A program made the position numbers and the translations under genes. A stretch of DNA of 42,410 nucleotides, taken from contig JAIPMN010006502.1 in NCBI GenBank assembly GCA_020650975.1, forward strand, positions 1 to 42,410, written 5' to 3'. The notes beneath the pieces are model-generated. The model searched no databases, was not told the DNA's origin, and was given only the letters and a program-made list of their open reading frames with translations. The DNA is from Apostichopus californicus. Taxonomy: Eukaryota; Echinodermata; Holothuroidea; Aspidochirotida; Stichopodidae. Of the stretch, positions 11,213-22,880 are shown piece by piece. The stretch's first letter is position 1. Every line of letters begins with the position of its first letter.

Positions 11213-12112
11213 TTTATATCATTTCCAGAAGAGCATACCTAAGACAAAACATACAACTACAAACTAACAATAGGCCTGAATAAAAAGGAATTTATTCAAT
11301 TTTGTATAAGACATAAGCAGAAAATTCCAATGAAATGTGCCAGATTAACTGAAAATAACAAACTACAAACTTTAAGGAGACATGCAACAAGTTTCCTTCA
11401 AGTCTGTCAAATCTAAATCAGATGCAACTTGAGGTATTTTCCATTCTATTTTGGTCCCAAATTGACACCTCGATTATAGTTTCTGTCTGAGATGTAACAT
11501 GGACCAATCACAGTCTAGTACAGCAGAAAGAATCGTTTGAATGGAGTCACACGATCGCAAAACTCACTAAAACGCTGTTTATAACTTTAGTACACTGACC
11601 TAAGTGCTATACTACAAGTGCACACAGAACTGCCCCATTATAATACATAGCCATACCTATGTAGTCATCATGGGATGAATTTATAATCAATTAATTCCAC
11701 CTTTTTCTTTATCTTCTACAAGCCAGCCAGAAAATTGCCCCAAGGGTATCTTTGCATAACTGCTGCATTATTAACAATTTAAGAGGCTACATAAAAGGCA
11801 AACAAATTGAAGAGTTTATTCATGTTTGTGACAGGTGGGGGTTGGTACCTGTGCCATTAGCGTTCCTTCATCCTTCAAATGAGTCGTTCATGCTTCCCCT
11901 AATTTGTCTTTTTACCGAGGCACCATAATGATTCAAAAGTTTCAAAAACCCATGAGTTGAATATTAAGTTCTTCAGTCCAGGCAAACTTTGTTCATTATC
12001 AAGGTCAAGTGTCTCTTGTGATGAAAGCAGGGTATTGAACTGGTCGGAATCACAAAAAAAATGTATACATATCACAAATAGTGGTATGTGTGATGCCATG
12101 TGCTCTGGTGGG

Positions 12113-12190
12113 ATAGGCTGGGGTGGGATGGGATGGTGATATGGGATGGGATGGGATGGAATTGGATTGGATGGGATGGGATGGGATGGA
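12113..12190. repeat. (GGGAT)n microsatellite, imperfect
   Basis: Repeats of GGGATGGGATGG with a few interruptions (TGATAT, GGAATTGGATT). It creates open frames on both strands that are not genes. Confidence 0.95.
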
Positions 12191-12695
12191 GAGCAACTCC
12201 CTTTTCCCTACAATATGTAAGATGTCATACAAGGAACTGAGGAGTTAACAGATGATGTAACCTAGAATATAGCTTCAATAACAAAATGGTGAAACTTCAA
12301 AATTGCTTTTGTAACAAATTGTACTCATCTACCTCAGATTGAGCCTGATAATCATGCAAAATAAGCTATAAGTTAAATAAAAAAACGGAAATATGATGAG
12401 TGCTTCATTAAACAAGGAAAACAAGTCGAGCAAATGTGTCCACATTAGAGGATGCTCAGCAGAATTACAATTTTGATATTTTAAAATTCCTCCGATCCCT
12501 CATCTTCCACTCCCAGACAAATTTAACCCCTCCCATGCCTCTGTGCTTCCATTCCATTACAACAACAAAACATTATGCAACACAAACCCATGCATGGATT
12601 ACAATATGGAAGTCTTTTTAGTCGAGTTTCTCCACATAATGTCATTGGTAACATTTCTGTGTTCTGGGCTTTTATGACGTAAATCGAGATCTTAC

Positions 12696-12735
12696 CTGGA
12701 TTTGTAATAGTCAGCATATCTAATCTCTTCTGTTG
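12696..12735 (-). CDS. AGBL4: AGBL4/CCP6 exon d: 40-nt microexon QQKRLDMLTITNP
   Basis: Very short internal exon, 40 nt, encoding QQKRLDMLTITNP plus one base of an Asp codon (G|AT). The counterpart in vertebrate CCP6 is SVQQRKLDLLTITSPDN, so order and sequence fit exactly between exons c and e. The acceptor is TTTGCAG|CAACAG after a pyrimidine-rich stretch, and the donor is CCAG|GTAAGA. Entry phase 0, exit phase 1. It is isolated by 17.7 kb of intron upstream and 6.6 kb downstream. The segment forms the first beta strand of the peptidase domain (family knowledge). Its small size makes it easy for automated gene finders to miss; skipping it would shift the frame because 40 is not a multiple of three. 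Confidence 0.93.
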
Positions 12736-13237
12736 CTGCAAAGGGGAATAAAAAGACAAGAAGAATACCAAAAAGGAGTAAATTTCAAACATTTCCTTCG
12801 CAATTAACTACTTTCATACACGGTTTATTTAATGTTACATGCAAAACATTAAGACATTACTTTTCTACAAAACAGCCTTTGGGATTGGGGAAGGATTGGG
12901 AAATGAAAATCAGTAGGATTCAGACATAATGTGACATGTAAACTATTTTAAACAACAACTACTACATTGGTCATCTGAATACAGGTTTAGAGAAATGAGA
13001 GGAATTAAACTATGTCAGTTATCATTAATCAAAGAGTCCGGAATAGCATGTTTTATATATGAGTCCTAAAGAGACAAATCAATAGGAATCCAAAAGTCTG
13101 TTTTAGGTCTAAGATAACCTGTTTGTTTCATAATTTGTATTTTTTAGAGTGGATTCCCTTGTTTTTGTGTCACTTGTTTGTAATTTATGTTTTATTTTAT
13201 TTTTTGGCTGTCTTTAATATTTTATATTATAGCTAAA

Positions 13238-13321
13238 TCAATTTTATCCTTTATTATGAACTGCTTTGAGATCATATTTTGGAGTAAGGTGCTATATAAG
13301 AATACTTATTTAATTATTATT
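13238..13321 (+). mobile_element. LINE/SINE-like 3' tail with ATT repeats
   Basis: GAACTGCTTTGAGATC, then GGTGCTATATAAGAATAC, then TTATTTAATTATTATTA. It has the same order of words as the tails at 10320-10410 and 29148-29213 but is more diverged. Confidence 0.5.
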
Positions 13322-15265
13322 ACGATAGTAGTATTTTTTTTAATGATAAATTCTTTTTTAAATGGATGAAAAGATGGTGTTAAGTTTCTGTTATATGTTA
13401 GTAAGAATTGAGAAAAGGAAAAGAAAAGAATGTCAGAATTCAAATTGTGATGTTTAAACAGTTTAAACTGAGGAGCATAGCATTATTCTCAAATTTGACT
13501 TAAAGATTCATGTTACATTGGGTTGTAATAACATGGATCATTCTGAGCAAGCCATGATATATTACTAACATTATATATGGACCCACCCCCCCCCATCCTC
13601 TCCTCCTACCCCTGGCTATAATCAAAAGACCAAAATGTTTAGAACTTCCTTTGGCTAGCTGTTCAAAAACAATGAGTTATTCACAACTCAATAAAATGCA
13701 CCAAACAAAAACAACAAAACAGATTGAATTTCATTCTTAGTATTAACATACAATAATAAAAAACTGCTTTTCGAGCTGTGAACTTTGTCTCTTACTATAA
13801 AATACTATGGTTTGTGTAAAAGAAAAAGTATAATGTATTTTTGTACTTTTATAGCAAAAATTACCCATTTACTTACTTTCAAAGTACTTTACAATGCAGT
13901 ACTGGATAAAATGATACCCTGCAGGGGAATATCCCTTCCCTCCCACCCTCAAAAAGAATAAAAAACAGAAACAATCCCCACTCCTCTCCCCCTCCCCCCC
14001 CCCAAAAAGCCAAGCCAAGCCATCTTGAGGAACTACATCAAACATAAAGTAAAACCCCCTTCCCCATACTCCCATTAAAAAAGGTCAGATGCACTATTAT
14101 GACGACTACATCACAATCTGTTTGTCAATTATAAATGCATATGTCAAGTTTTGCAACTTATAGACATATCTCTCTCTCTCTATGCCGACATGTTATATAT
14201 ACTGTAATCTAATTGTACCATACCGCGAATAATATCCCTCCCCCGTTAAGTAGGTTTCTTGAATGACACGTGGAGGATGGATTCTGAACAAGCGGCACGA
14301 GATCCCCGGGGATTACTTTATACAAATCTTTCGCGACATACAACACATACATATCGGGAGAGCCCTTTGGCAGAGTTTGGTATGAATAATAGAGTGAGTT
14401 GCCTTGGGTAATATAACCCAAACACCTGATGGGAATGGATTACCATGATTAAAACACCTTTTCACATTTTGTCTATGCGCTTTTATTTTTCAGAAAAACA
14501 GGGCTGCGAGCTGTCAAAATTCTTGCAATTTACTCTTTCGGCAGAAACGATATTCTTTTTACACGGTTTAAAGGAGAAGTTGGTGGTTTTTTCTTGACGT
14601 AGGTGTCTGCTATACTGTACGTTCTCCCGTGCTATTTTAGTGTAAGACTATACCCTGTCACGATGGCCCCAGAGTGGTTTAATCTGTTTCCGAATCCTAA
14701 AGTACTCACGCACAGAAGAAGAGGTCCAGTTCAAGCATTAACCAATTATCAATTTCATAGTATATACAAGTTAAAATACTGCATTTACTGGCCAAACTGA
14801 CGACACAGGATAATTTCCATCGCACAACCAGATGGAAGGTTAGTTGGCAGTAATGTCTTGTTTCTTGTTTTGGTCTGATTCACCACATGAATGTTTTAAA
14901 TCACTAGTAAATAATTCATCAAATTATTCATGGAAGTTTGATTCCGAAAGTTTTGTCATCCCAGGCACGTTCAATATTTCGTGTTGTATATAATTCTCAT
15001 AGAAAACAGCAAATTTAAGATTTTGCACAATTTTCAGCTTTTTAGTCATGCATTTTATATAAACATTTGTCTTATTCCTAGTACATAGCTACAGGAGCTA
15101 GCTATGGGCTGATTAAATTGACAAGTTCATCGTCAAACCGCTTTTTAACATTCATATCATTAAAACAGTGAAAAAACCTGCCTGGGATAAACTGATCAGG
15201 CAGGTGTAACATGGCAATGACAATATAGCCTAAAGGTGCTTTATACATTTGGTCACTGATTTATT

Positions 15266-15601
15266 CAGTGGCGTAGAAAGGTACTTTTGAGTGGGGGGTT
15301 GAAGACTGATGGCCGGCCTGGGGGAGGGGTCTAAGGGGAGGGGGGTCCCCTTTTTTTGCATTTCCAGGTGGCCTCAGATGCAATTTGGTGCAATATAGCA
15401 CACTTCAACACCTACTCCAGTTTGTAAATAATCATTTTCACCTGATGCAATTTAGTGCTCCAAATGAGATTTTTTTCTCATTTGGAAATGAAAAAGGGGT
15501 TTTTGACTTGCGAAGCAGGGGGCGGAATGATACTTCCGCCCCCCCCATATTTTTCACTGGGGGGCTGGCGCCCCCCAGCCCCCCCGGTTCCTATGCCCTT
15601 G
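15266..15601. mobile_element. Non-autonomous hAT transposon, 336 bp
   Basis: The left end is CAGTGGCGTAGAAAGG and the right end, reversed, is CAAGGGCATAGGAACCGG, two imperfect versions of one terminal inverted repeat. It is flanked by a perfect 8-bp target duplication, GATTTATT, at 15258-15265 and 15602-15609. G-rich then C-rich subterminal tracts (about 15290-15350 and 15540-15595) could form hairpins. Part of the interior (GGGGGAGGGGTCTA, then AGATGCAA..TGGTG) also occurs near the left end of the element at 18839, showing shared ancestry. No coding region. Confidence 0.9.
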
Positions 15602-15992
15602 GATTTATTATAACCAACCTAATACTATACTACACAAAATAAGACTGGATGCAAGTTGATCAACAAATAAGACTAATACTCCTAGGTTTATATCTTCCAT
15701 GCCATGAATTTTAATTAATATTAAGTAATTTATAAAATTGTCCATTAAATTTTAATTTTCATTGCCAGTAGACATGATGGTTTTTTTTTATATATATATC
15801 TATCACATACATAAGTAAAACAAATTGAATATTTGGCACACTTTCAACTTTGTCTTTATTTATTGAAATATGATTTGTGAAGCTAATGAATTGCATAAAA
15901 ATTTAATAGCATGGATGGTAGCATCACAAAATACATTAATTGCGTTCATACCAAAACAACTCTTAAAAGCTAAGCTAGAGCTGAATTATCTG

Positions 15993-16400
15993 TGTTCTTT
16001 GTTGAGTCTGGAGAAGAAACATCACAATCATCAATGCCATGGTTTGTCTTAAGTCACTTAATTATCCATTAATGCAACTAATTCGGAGATAGAACACTAT
16101 ACCCTGTATATACCTTGGTACTTTGCTTTTACCAGAGAATTACAGTAAGAGACCAATCATACACATTGCAAATGATATTACTTTAATGTACACTGCTTAG
16201 GTTGATTCAGTTTTACACAACAGAACTTAAAGGTCACAAAATTGGCCCCACATTTCAGCTAAACTTTACTTTATGAATTTTTTTTTTTATCTTAGTGGTT
16301 TTGACTACAGACATTGTTAAATTAAAAAAGTCAATTTGAATATCTATCTGATGAAAAAACTGCTTTGAGGATAGCATTAAAATACTTGTTGAATCTATAA
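15993..16400. repeat. Diverged duplication, copy 1 (partner 18064-18500)
   Basis: Ordered shared words with 18064-18500: TTGAGTCTGG / TCGAGTCTGG, CAATCATCAATGC / CGATCATCAATGC, GTCTTAAGT, CACTGCTTAGG-like, AAAGGTCACA(A/G)AAT, TTTTGACTACAGA / CTTGACTACAAA, and GATGAAAA-ACTG. Many substitutions and gaps separate the copies, so this is an old duplication or two copies of an unnamed dispersed repeat. Confidence 0.7.
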
Positions 16401-16890
16401 TAATGAAGCTGTATATTCTTAATTAAGTTAGGAGATTAGCTGAAAGATCAGCACAGTGGTACTTGTATCTTATATCTTACTATTTCTTCATTCTCTAGGA
16501 ATTCAAAACTTAGGAATATCATTGGTTAAAACATTCTATTATTAGGTTGTTGTGAACAAGGTAATGTTTTTTATCTAGTCGTTTTTGACTACAGACACTG
16601 TTAAATGAATTTATCTTTCCAATGAAAAAATATCTATCTGAATATCAGAATATCTATCGGATGGAAAAACTGAATATCTATCTGAAAAATCTATCAATCT
16701 GAAAAATTTGAATATCTATCCGATGAAAAAACTGCGTCGATGGCATTAAAATACTTGCTGAAGCTATAATAATAAAGTTGTATATTCTTAGTCAGTTTAG
16801 GAGATTAGTTGAATGATCAGCACAGTAGTACATCTTATATCTTACATATTCTTCATCTTCTAGGAATTCAAAACTTAGTATATTGGTAAG
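16295..16890. repeat. Local duplication, two copies of ~220-300 bp
   Basis: Copy 1 (about 16295-16525) and copy 2 (about 16580-16885) share TTTTGACTACAGACA, AATATCTATC(T/C)GATG, GGCATTAAAATACTTG, GTATATTCTTA, AGGAGATTAG, GATCAGCACAGT and CTAGGAATTCAAAACTTAG. Copy 2 has an extra run of GAATATCTATCTG words (about 16625-16720). Confidence 0.9.
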
Positions 16891-17004
16891 TGTCTTAGTA
16901 CTTTCATCATAAACACAATCTACAATGTTTGATATTAATCTGTCAACGTGCAAAATTTACAAAGTGACTACAAATATTGTGGTAGTTTAGTGCGGTAGTA
17001 TTGT

Positions 17005-17144
17005 TGTGTAAAAGTAAGTTGGCCTGACGATTTGATCCTAGCAGGATGTTCTTCAGAGGCTAAATGACAGAGGATAACTTGTCATTTAGCGTTTGAAGAA
17101 GATCCTGCTAGGAACGAAATGTCAGGCCAACTTACTTTTACACA
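17005..17144. repeat. 140-bp foldback (hairpin) element
   Basis: Left arm 17005-17068 and right arm 17081-17144 are inverted copies: TGTGTAAAAGTAAGTTGGCC against GGCCAACTTACTTTTACACA, then CCTAGCAGGAT against ATCCTGCTAGG, then GCTAAATGAC against GTCATTTAGC. Mismatches are few and the loop is about 12 bases. I recall very similar GGCCTGAC..CCTAGCAGGATC..CTTCTTCA hairpins as dispersed repeats in marine invertebrates, and they may be terminal parts of Penelope-like or foldback elements (inference). The stretch right after it (CTCTCTAGCGGATAAGCAG) may belong to the same repeat. Confidence 0.9.
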
Positions 17145-18063
17145 TCCTCTTACACAGGCTCTCTAGCGGATAAGCAGTTTGCTAACAGTTTTATTTTATT
17201 TTGGTAGTATTGTTCACAGACACAAGCTTTGTACGTAAATTCCACAGTATTTATGAACCTATTCCCATTTGTATGATGCATAGTGACCTTTCATCCAGCA
17301 GAAACTGACCCTCCTAACTAAATTAATAGTGAATGCACCTTTACCAACACATTTCCATTTTTTCTCACATTTGATATTTTGAGTTTTCTCCTGTTTTATC
17401 TTGATCTTATTATTCTACTATCTTCATTCTCAGTTTAGCAATTTTGTCCTTCCCCTCTGTCGTTTGTCAAAGTATCATCACCTAGCCATCTTTTCTTTTC
17501 TTTCTCTTTCAGTGACCTTTGACCTCCTTCCACAATACTTCACAAGTGCGATCTTATAAACTAACCTGTCAACATGTCCTCTGAATTTCTCTAAAAAGAT
17601 ATAAATTTAATACAGAATGGGACAGCCACCCTAGCCACCAAGTCCCTGACTCGGTAGTGAAATGTCAAATAAAAAAACTGTAGCACGGTTTTAGCTTTGA
17701 TTCCCATCATGCTCTTTACAACCTGAATTTTCTTCACAAATTTTCTGTCACTGTCTGATCAGCTTACACCCAGTGCCAACGATATATATATGTATATATA
17801 TATCTTTGATGTATTTATGAGGTTACCTAACCCACCAATCAGATACTTTCTAATCAATATGGATAAGCAATCCTACTGACCAATTACACGGTGCATGGGA
17901 ATACCATCGAAAATAGAGGGATTTTGTTTTTATTATCCGCCATAAAATACCACAGAACGTCTGTATGCCTTAAATGAAAATGACATGAAATATGATACAC
18001 TAAGAAACGCATCAAAAAAGAAAAGAAAAGGAAAAAAGAGAGAAAGTTTTGTACAAATTTCAA

Positions 18064-18500
18064 CGCTCTTTTGTCGAGTCTGGTAAAGAGACATAACGAT
18101 CATCAATGCTAAGGGTTGTCTGTCTTAAGTTACTTTCCTGTTTGTATTGATGTAATCTTCAGAAGATGGGAAATTCATCTTCATAAGATGGGGAAACTCT
18201 ACACTGTACATAGCTTGGTATTATCTTTGTAACAATGGACCCAAGAGAGTAATCAGAGGGCATTCAAAATTGCCCTCTATAATCTAAACTGCTTAGGGCT
18301 GCATTCGGCTATTACGTAAAACAATTTTAAGGTCACAGAATGGGCTCCAAAACTTTTTAGCTTGCTAAAACATGAGGAAGTATATATCCAGTGATCTTGA
18401 CTACAAATTAGTAAGAGACAATGGGTAGGAGACTGTGTCCAATTAGCCAAGTCCGTCTTATCAGCTCACTGATGAAAACTGTTCTGAAGGTGGTAGTAAA
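18064..18500. repeat. Diverged duplication, copy 2 (partner 15993-16400)
   Basis: Partner of the copy at 15993-16400; same order of shared words. It additionally carries a short internal duplication, CTTCAGAAGATGGGAAA and CTTCATAAGATGGGGAAA (about 18160-18200). Confidence 0.7.
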
Positions 18501-19689
18501 CTGCTTGCCTGAACTCAGCCTACAAACTAGTCACTTTCTGCCAGATTTTCCTATAATTTCTGACATGTGTAACTCATGTATTAACTCATCTAGCTACGTG
18601 AGTCTTATATAGCCTCCAAAGTAGTCAGCTATTAATCTACAGCACGTTATCACATGATCACTAAACATGCAACTTGTGCATTACGTTAACATGTAAATAA
18701 GACTACCACTTAATTTACATTTGAACGAACACTACAAACTTTTAACCTTAATCTATATGGCACTGCACACTGAGTTTGTAAAACTGTTGTTTATCTTACA
18801 ATATTCAACTAAAGTACTTTAGCACTGCACATACATTACAGGGGCGGATCCAGGATTTTGAGAAAGGGGGGGCCGACATCCCGATGGTAGCACTTTAGTG
18901 ATCTGCGTCCTGGGGGAGGGGTCTAGGGGGAGGGGTTGTCCCCCTCCCCCTTGGAAATTTTTGGTTAATTGTGAGTGCTTAGATGCAAAATGGTGAAACA
19001 TTTCGCCAAAAACTAGAAAAACCAGAAACGTTGCAGACACGCTTTTTTTGTGCACATATTTTTTCTCGATAGACACATATTTAACAACGCTCAACAGTGC
19101 ATGTAGAGCACTACAATGGATACACTATTATTGTGTCGAAAATTATGACACCAGATTCACCCCAAGAAAAAACATAAAACAAGATATATTCAATGAGATA
19201 ATTATGATATACTTAGCCAATACGGAGGTTTTCCACAACGCCCCGGCGCGCTGTAATGTTCCCCCCAATCCCCACTTCGCCCGCGTGATTGTTTTTCCCA
19301 GGAAAAACAACCCCCTTTCATTTCAATTTGCCTCTCTGTTCTTCGGAATATTGAGACGTAGGTTTGCATAACCACTGAGAATTCTTTCGAGGAATCTCTA
19401 ACGTTAAACTTGGATTGAAAATACGCTGAATATTCCATCGTCTCACCAGAGCGAGACACAGAACTTTAGTCGCTCAGAACCTAAAAATTACACCATAAGA
19501 GTGTGTGTGCGTCACCACGTTGTAGCCTATGGCAAAAAGGCTTCTACAACAGAATTTGTACCAATCACAGGCCTTCACTGTTTGACTTCACTGCCGCCTC
19601 CAGAACCCAACTCTATAACAAAAGAGCTACTCCCAAACCGATCAGCTGACCAAAATAACAATGGTTTAACAACGTCCGTAAAAATGGAC

Positions 19690-20997
19690 TTAAGCTCAAG
19701 GGTTTTCTGCTAAAAGGCAGATGCGCTGAAGGAGCTCCAGTCAAGGCTCATCACTCTCACAAAAGAAATCTCCCGGATAGACGGCGATCAAAACGCCACC
19801 TATCAACTCAAGGTTCAAAGAGACCCACCTAGACTCCCTGGGCAACATAACCACTCGAAGGAGTTCTTTGATTCTTGGAATCAAGTACTCCAATGCAGTG
19901 GCGGAGCTAGGGGTATTGGACAAGGGGGGCAAGAATGGTCCGTAGGGGCGCTTTCGACACTATCTAAGCGGAGCGCCACCATAGGTTGGCGCGGAGCGTA
20001 CAGAAAATTTTTGAGTAAAGATACTCCCTAGATCGCTGGAAATGACCCTTTCCGGGCCTTGCTAATTTGCAGATAAACGAAGAATAAATAGGTGTCGTCG
20101 CCATTTTGTCAGAAAATTACACCAACAGAATATGACAAATGTCAATAGGTAGATGAGAGCGCAATAAAAAGTCAGTAATGGCGAATAAGTAAAAAGGAGT
20201 AAAAAGCTGAAAAGGGCGCCAGCAGTCCATATGAGTCCGTCAGGGGGGCATCCGCCCCCCCTGACTGTATGGATGCTCCGCCACTGCTCCAACGGGCAGG
20301 CAGAACACTCCGTAGAATCTGGAGAGAAGAGTTATCCCGCCAGGCAAAAAGGTAACGGGAGAGATTTCTAGAAAAGAAATCAAGAGCCGAGACCGACCTA
20401 GAGTCAACTATAGAAGCTCCTGAGGCAAACCGGCTACTGACAACCATCCTCCAAAAAGTCAACGCAAATATGCCGATCAGTAAAAGCTACTAAAAGCTCC
20501 GACAAATTCCGCACCACCAACAGGGAGCTACAGACTACAAGTAGTCACTCAAAAGCCCAATGTCTTCGAAAAGAAGCAGAAACACTAAAAAAGTTCGTAA
20601 AGAACCTATCAGACAGAAACATGTCCAATATAGAGTTTATTGCGCCGGGAAAAGGTCTGAAGTTCATAGCAACTCCAGAAAACCCTAAACGAAGTGATCT
20701 TCTCAAGTCATTGAAAGACCTAAAAAGAAAAATGAGAATCCGCTTCATCATGTAAAACAAAAAGCAAAAAGGGTTTACAAACGCATTTGAAAAATAGCAC
20801 TTTTGAAACATTGGCACTTAATCTCGCAACACGCGGAATTATCCAAACTATTTCCAAAAGAACCGATTCTAGCCTACAAAGTGGCCCAAAATCTCAAAGA
20901 TTTACTTGTTAACTCAAGGTTTCGTACTAACGAAGAATCAGCTGACTCTCAAGGTTCACACGAAGCTCTTTTAGATGCTCTTGTAGCTGCACTATGA
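19690..20997 (+). mobile_element. Penelope-like retroelement relic, broken, internally deleted
   Basis: A fossil on the plus strand. One piece (about 20610-20755) reads GLKFIATPENPKRSDLLKSL and DLKRKMRIRF, matching the N-terminal block that precedes the reverse transcriptase in Penelope-like elements. A second piece (about 20803-20997) reads FPKEPILAYKVAQNLKDLLV, matching the block that follows the reverse transcriptase. The reverse transcriptase itself and the GIY-YIG endonuclease are missing, so the copy is internally deleted as well as decayed. Sequence upstream from about 19690 may be its 5' coding part and is interrupted by the hAT element at 19896-20286. It cannot be active. Family assignment is from recalled motifs. 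Confidence 0.55.
19896..20286. mobile_element. Nested non-autonomous hAT transposon, 391 bp
   Basis: The ends are CAGTGGCGGAGC (19896-19907) and GCTCCGCCACTG (20275-20286), a perfect 12-bp inverted repeat. The flanks are CTCCAATG (19888-19895) and CTCCAACG (20287-20294), an 8-bp target duplication with one mismatch. Near the right end GTCAGGGGGGC and CCCCCCCTGAC (about 20238-20266) form a second hairpin. It lies inside the retroelement relic, so it arrived after that sequence was already in place. Confidence 0.9.
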
Positions 20998-22880
20998 GTC
21001 CATAAAAACTCGTGCACAGAAAATAGATGCATTTTGAGAACGAGACGCCCAGGCCGAATATAAAATATTCAAAGGCTACTACTGATGAAGCTCCTCCTAT
21101 AAAGTTTGAGAGCAGAAACCGGTCTAGTTGGTCATAAGAACCTACGCTAGTCTCTCCTACTATTAACAGTACACTCGATTCACCTAATAGGTGCAATTAT
21201 GTTTCACCATGAGGAGCATGCTATAAGTTCATGTTCCTCGGGCCCTCCCTTAAAAATACTTCAGGTTCTTGGCGACTACGTTGCGTTAGATAGTGTAAAA
21301 CCGCCTACACCCCCCTTTCATTTGAAACTAATTGTCTTAGTTTCAAATTTGGAATAAAAACGATCGCGTTTCAGGGAAGAGCAGCTGGATATATTAGGCT
21401 TTTCTTTCACCAAGTTATGCCTATTAGGAATTTGAAGTACTCCCACATAAAAAAAACGCAACTGATTTCCAAAAAGGGGGGGCCGGGGCCGGGTCGGCCC
21501 CCCCTGGATCCGCCCCTGCATTAATAGCACTAAGCAGGTGCAACTTTTATATATATGTCAAGAAGGGTAAAGGAACGAATTGCTATCACCCCTCTCCACG
21601 ACTCCTCCCACTCCCCTCCCCCTTCCTCGTTCACTCCCTAATGCATCCTTCATTCCTAGCCCTACCCTTCATTACGAAATAAAGATGTGACCTTTAACAT
21701 TGATAAAAGTTGGATTAATTCCTCTATTCTCTAAAAATTTTTCCAAACATTCCTGTGTTATGACCTTGAATTCAAATGATTTTATATGATCTTCTTGACT
21801 TCTACACTAAAATCTCATGATGAGGTAGGTATTAGTTTGCTAAAAATTTCTGAAATTTCCCAACTTTGATTTTAAAGTATATATGTAATATTACTAGTAA
21901 AATTGTCTGGATGACAGAAAGTTGTTGCTTGAATCAAATTCATTAATTATTCACTGATTAACTAGTGAACAAAAAAGTGTTATGTATGAATATTTTTCAC
22001 AACTGAAATGTGCTGCTTCTGTCATAAATAGGGTTATTTCACTCAACATGAATATTCTAACCCCACCCCACTCCCTCCCCCCACCCCAAAAAAATGCTTA
22101 CTCATTTCTGGTGCACATGTCATTCCAATGCATACTTCTCAGTAAACAAGTTGCCGTTCACTTTAAGCTGATGACATTATTCATAATTCAGGCAAACTAT
22201 TTTGACCAAGGAGATGTTTTTCCCCCCACTGGCAATTAGTATACTGGCAATTACAGCTCCTTCCATTATCCAAGTTAAGTCCTTTGAATTGATACCACTT
22301 TACCCTGCCAACCAAAATTACATTCATTTGTTTTGTATTTATCTGTCTTAACCTCTGGCAATATTACAAGCAGTCATAAAAATGCAATTTTTTTTATTTT
22401 TATAAGACTCCATAAGGGACATTTTCCTACGAAAAAGGTTCCAAAACTTGTCCTAGAGCATATTCTTTATTGATGTCTAGAACAATGTGTAAAGATTCCA
22501 ATGTAGGTGTAATTTTCTTCACGTTTTTGTCGTTATTTATTCCCATTTTACCTCATTATCTGCAGAATATACTGCCAATATAAGAAAAGATTTCAAAGAA
22601 AGAGAAAAAAATTAGAAAGAATAAAGGAAAAAAGAAGAATAAAAAAAAAGAGTAAATTCTTAAAGTAATACAGATAGGATATTTAAAATTCATATCTATA
22701 TGATAGCCTTGAATCCATTCCAAATTTGTTTTCATATCTCTTCAAATTATGACATTTACTTCTCTCAACTATCCTTTAGAATTTCAAATCAACTTTTGTT
22801 TTTGGCTCCATCAATCATATCTTGACGTAAAACTACGAAACTTTGGGTTTGACTTAAACTGAGGATAAACTCTGAATGTA

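Larger units (their letters stand above)
6110..12695 (-). other. AGBL4: AGBL4 intron between exons d and e, 6586 bp
   Basis: Phase-1 intron. It holds the GAGTAAC repeats (8155-8240), a G-quadruplex-like run (8297-8320), a 130-bp tandem duplication (9644-9905), a LINE-like tail in reverse orientation (10320-10410), a C-run (10502-10515), TAA repeats (11193-11212) and a GGGAT repeat (12113-12190). Bases 7540-8000 are somewhat richer in CpG and have a purine-rich stretch (7840-7990) but no coding exon I can support. Remaining stretches show nothing recognisable. Confidence 0.85.
18839..21518. mobile_element. hAT-like element, 2.68 kb, carrying nested elements
   Basis: The outer ends are inverted copies: CAGGGGCGGATCCAGG at 18839-18854 and CCTGGATCCGCCCCTG at 21503-21518, each followed inward by GGGGGGGCCG-type sequence. 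The flanking direct repeat is CATTA (18834-18838 and 21519-21523), only 5 bp rather than the 8 bp usual for hAT, so the superfamily rests on the end sequence and on the interior shared with the clear hAT copy at 15266-15601. Inside are a 391-bp hAT element (19896-20286) and pieces of a broken Penelope-like retroelement. No transposase is recognisable. Base composition inside (more CpG, more GC) is unlike the surrounding intron. Confidence 0.65.

Noticed and set aside
14209-14421. Minus-strand frame (MGYITQGNSLYYSYQTLPKG..) as a nested gene
   Set aside because: Composition looks protein-like, but there is no known motif, no splice context I could support and no match recalled.
19048-19371. 107-codon plus-strand frame inside the hAT-like shell
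   Set aside because: No recognisable transposase or retroelement motif; overlaps an opposite frame of similar length, so chance is as likely.
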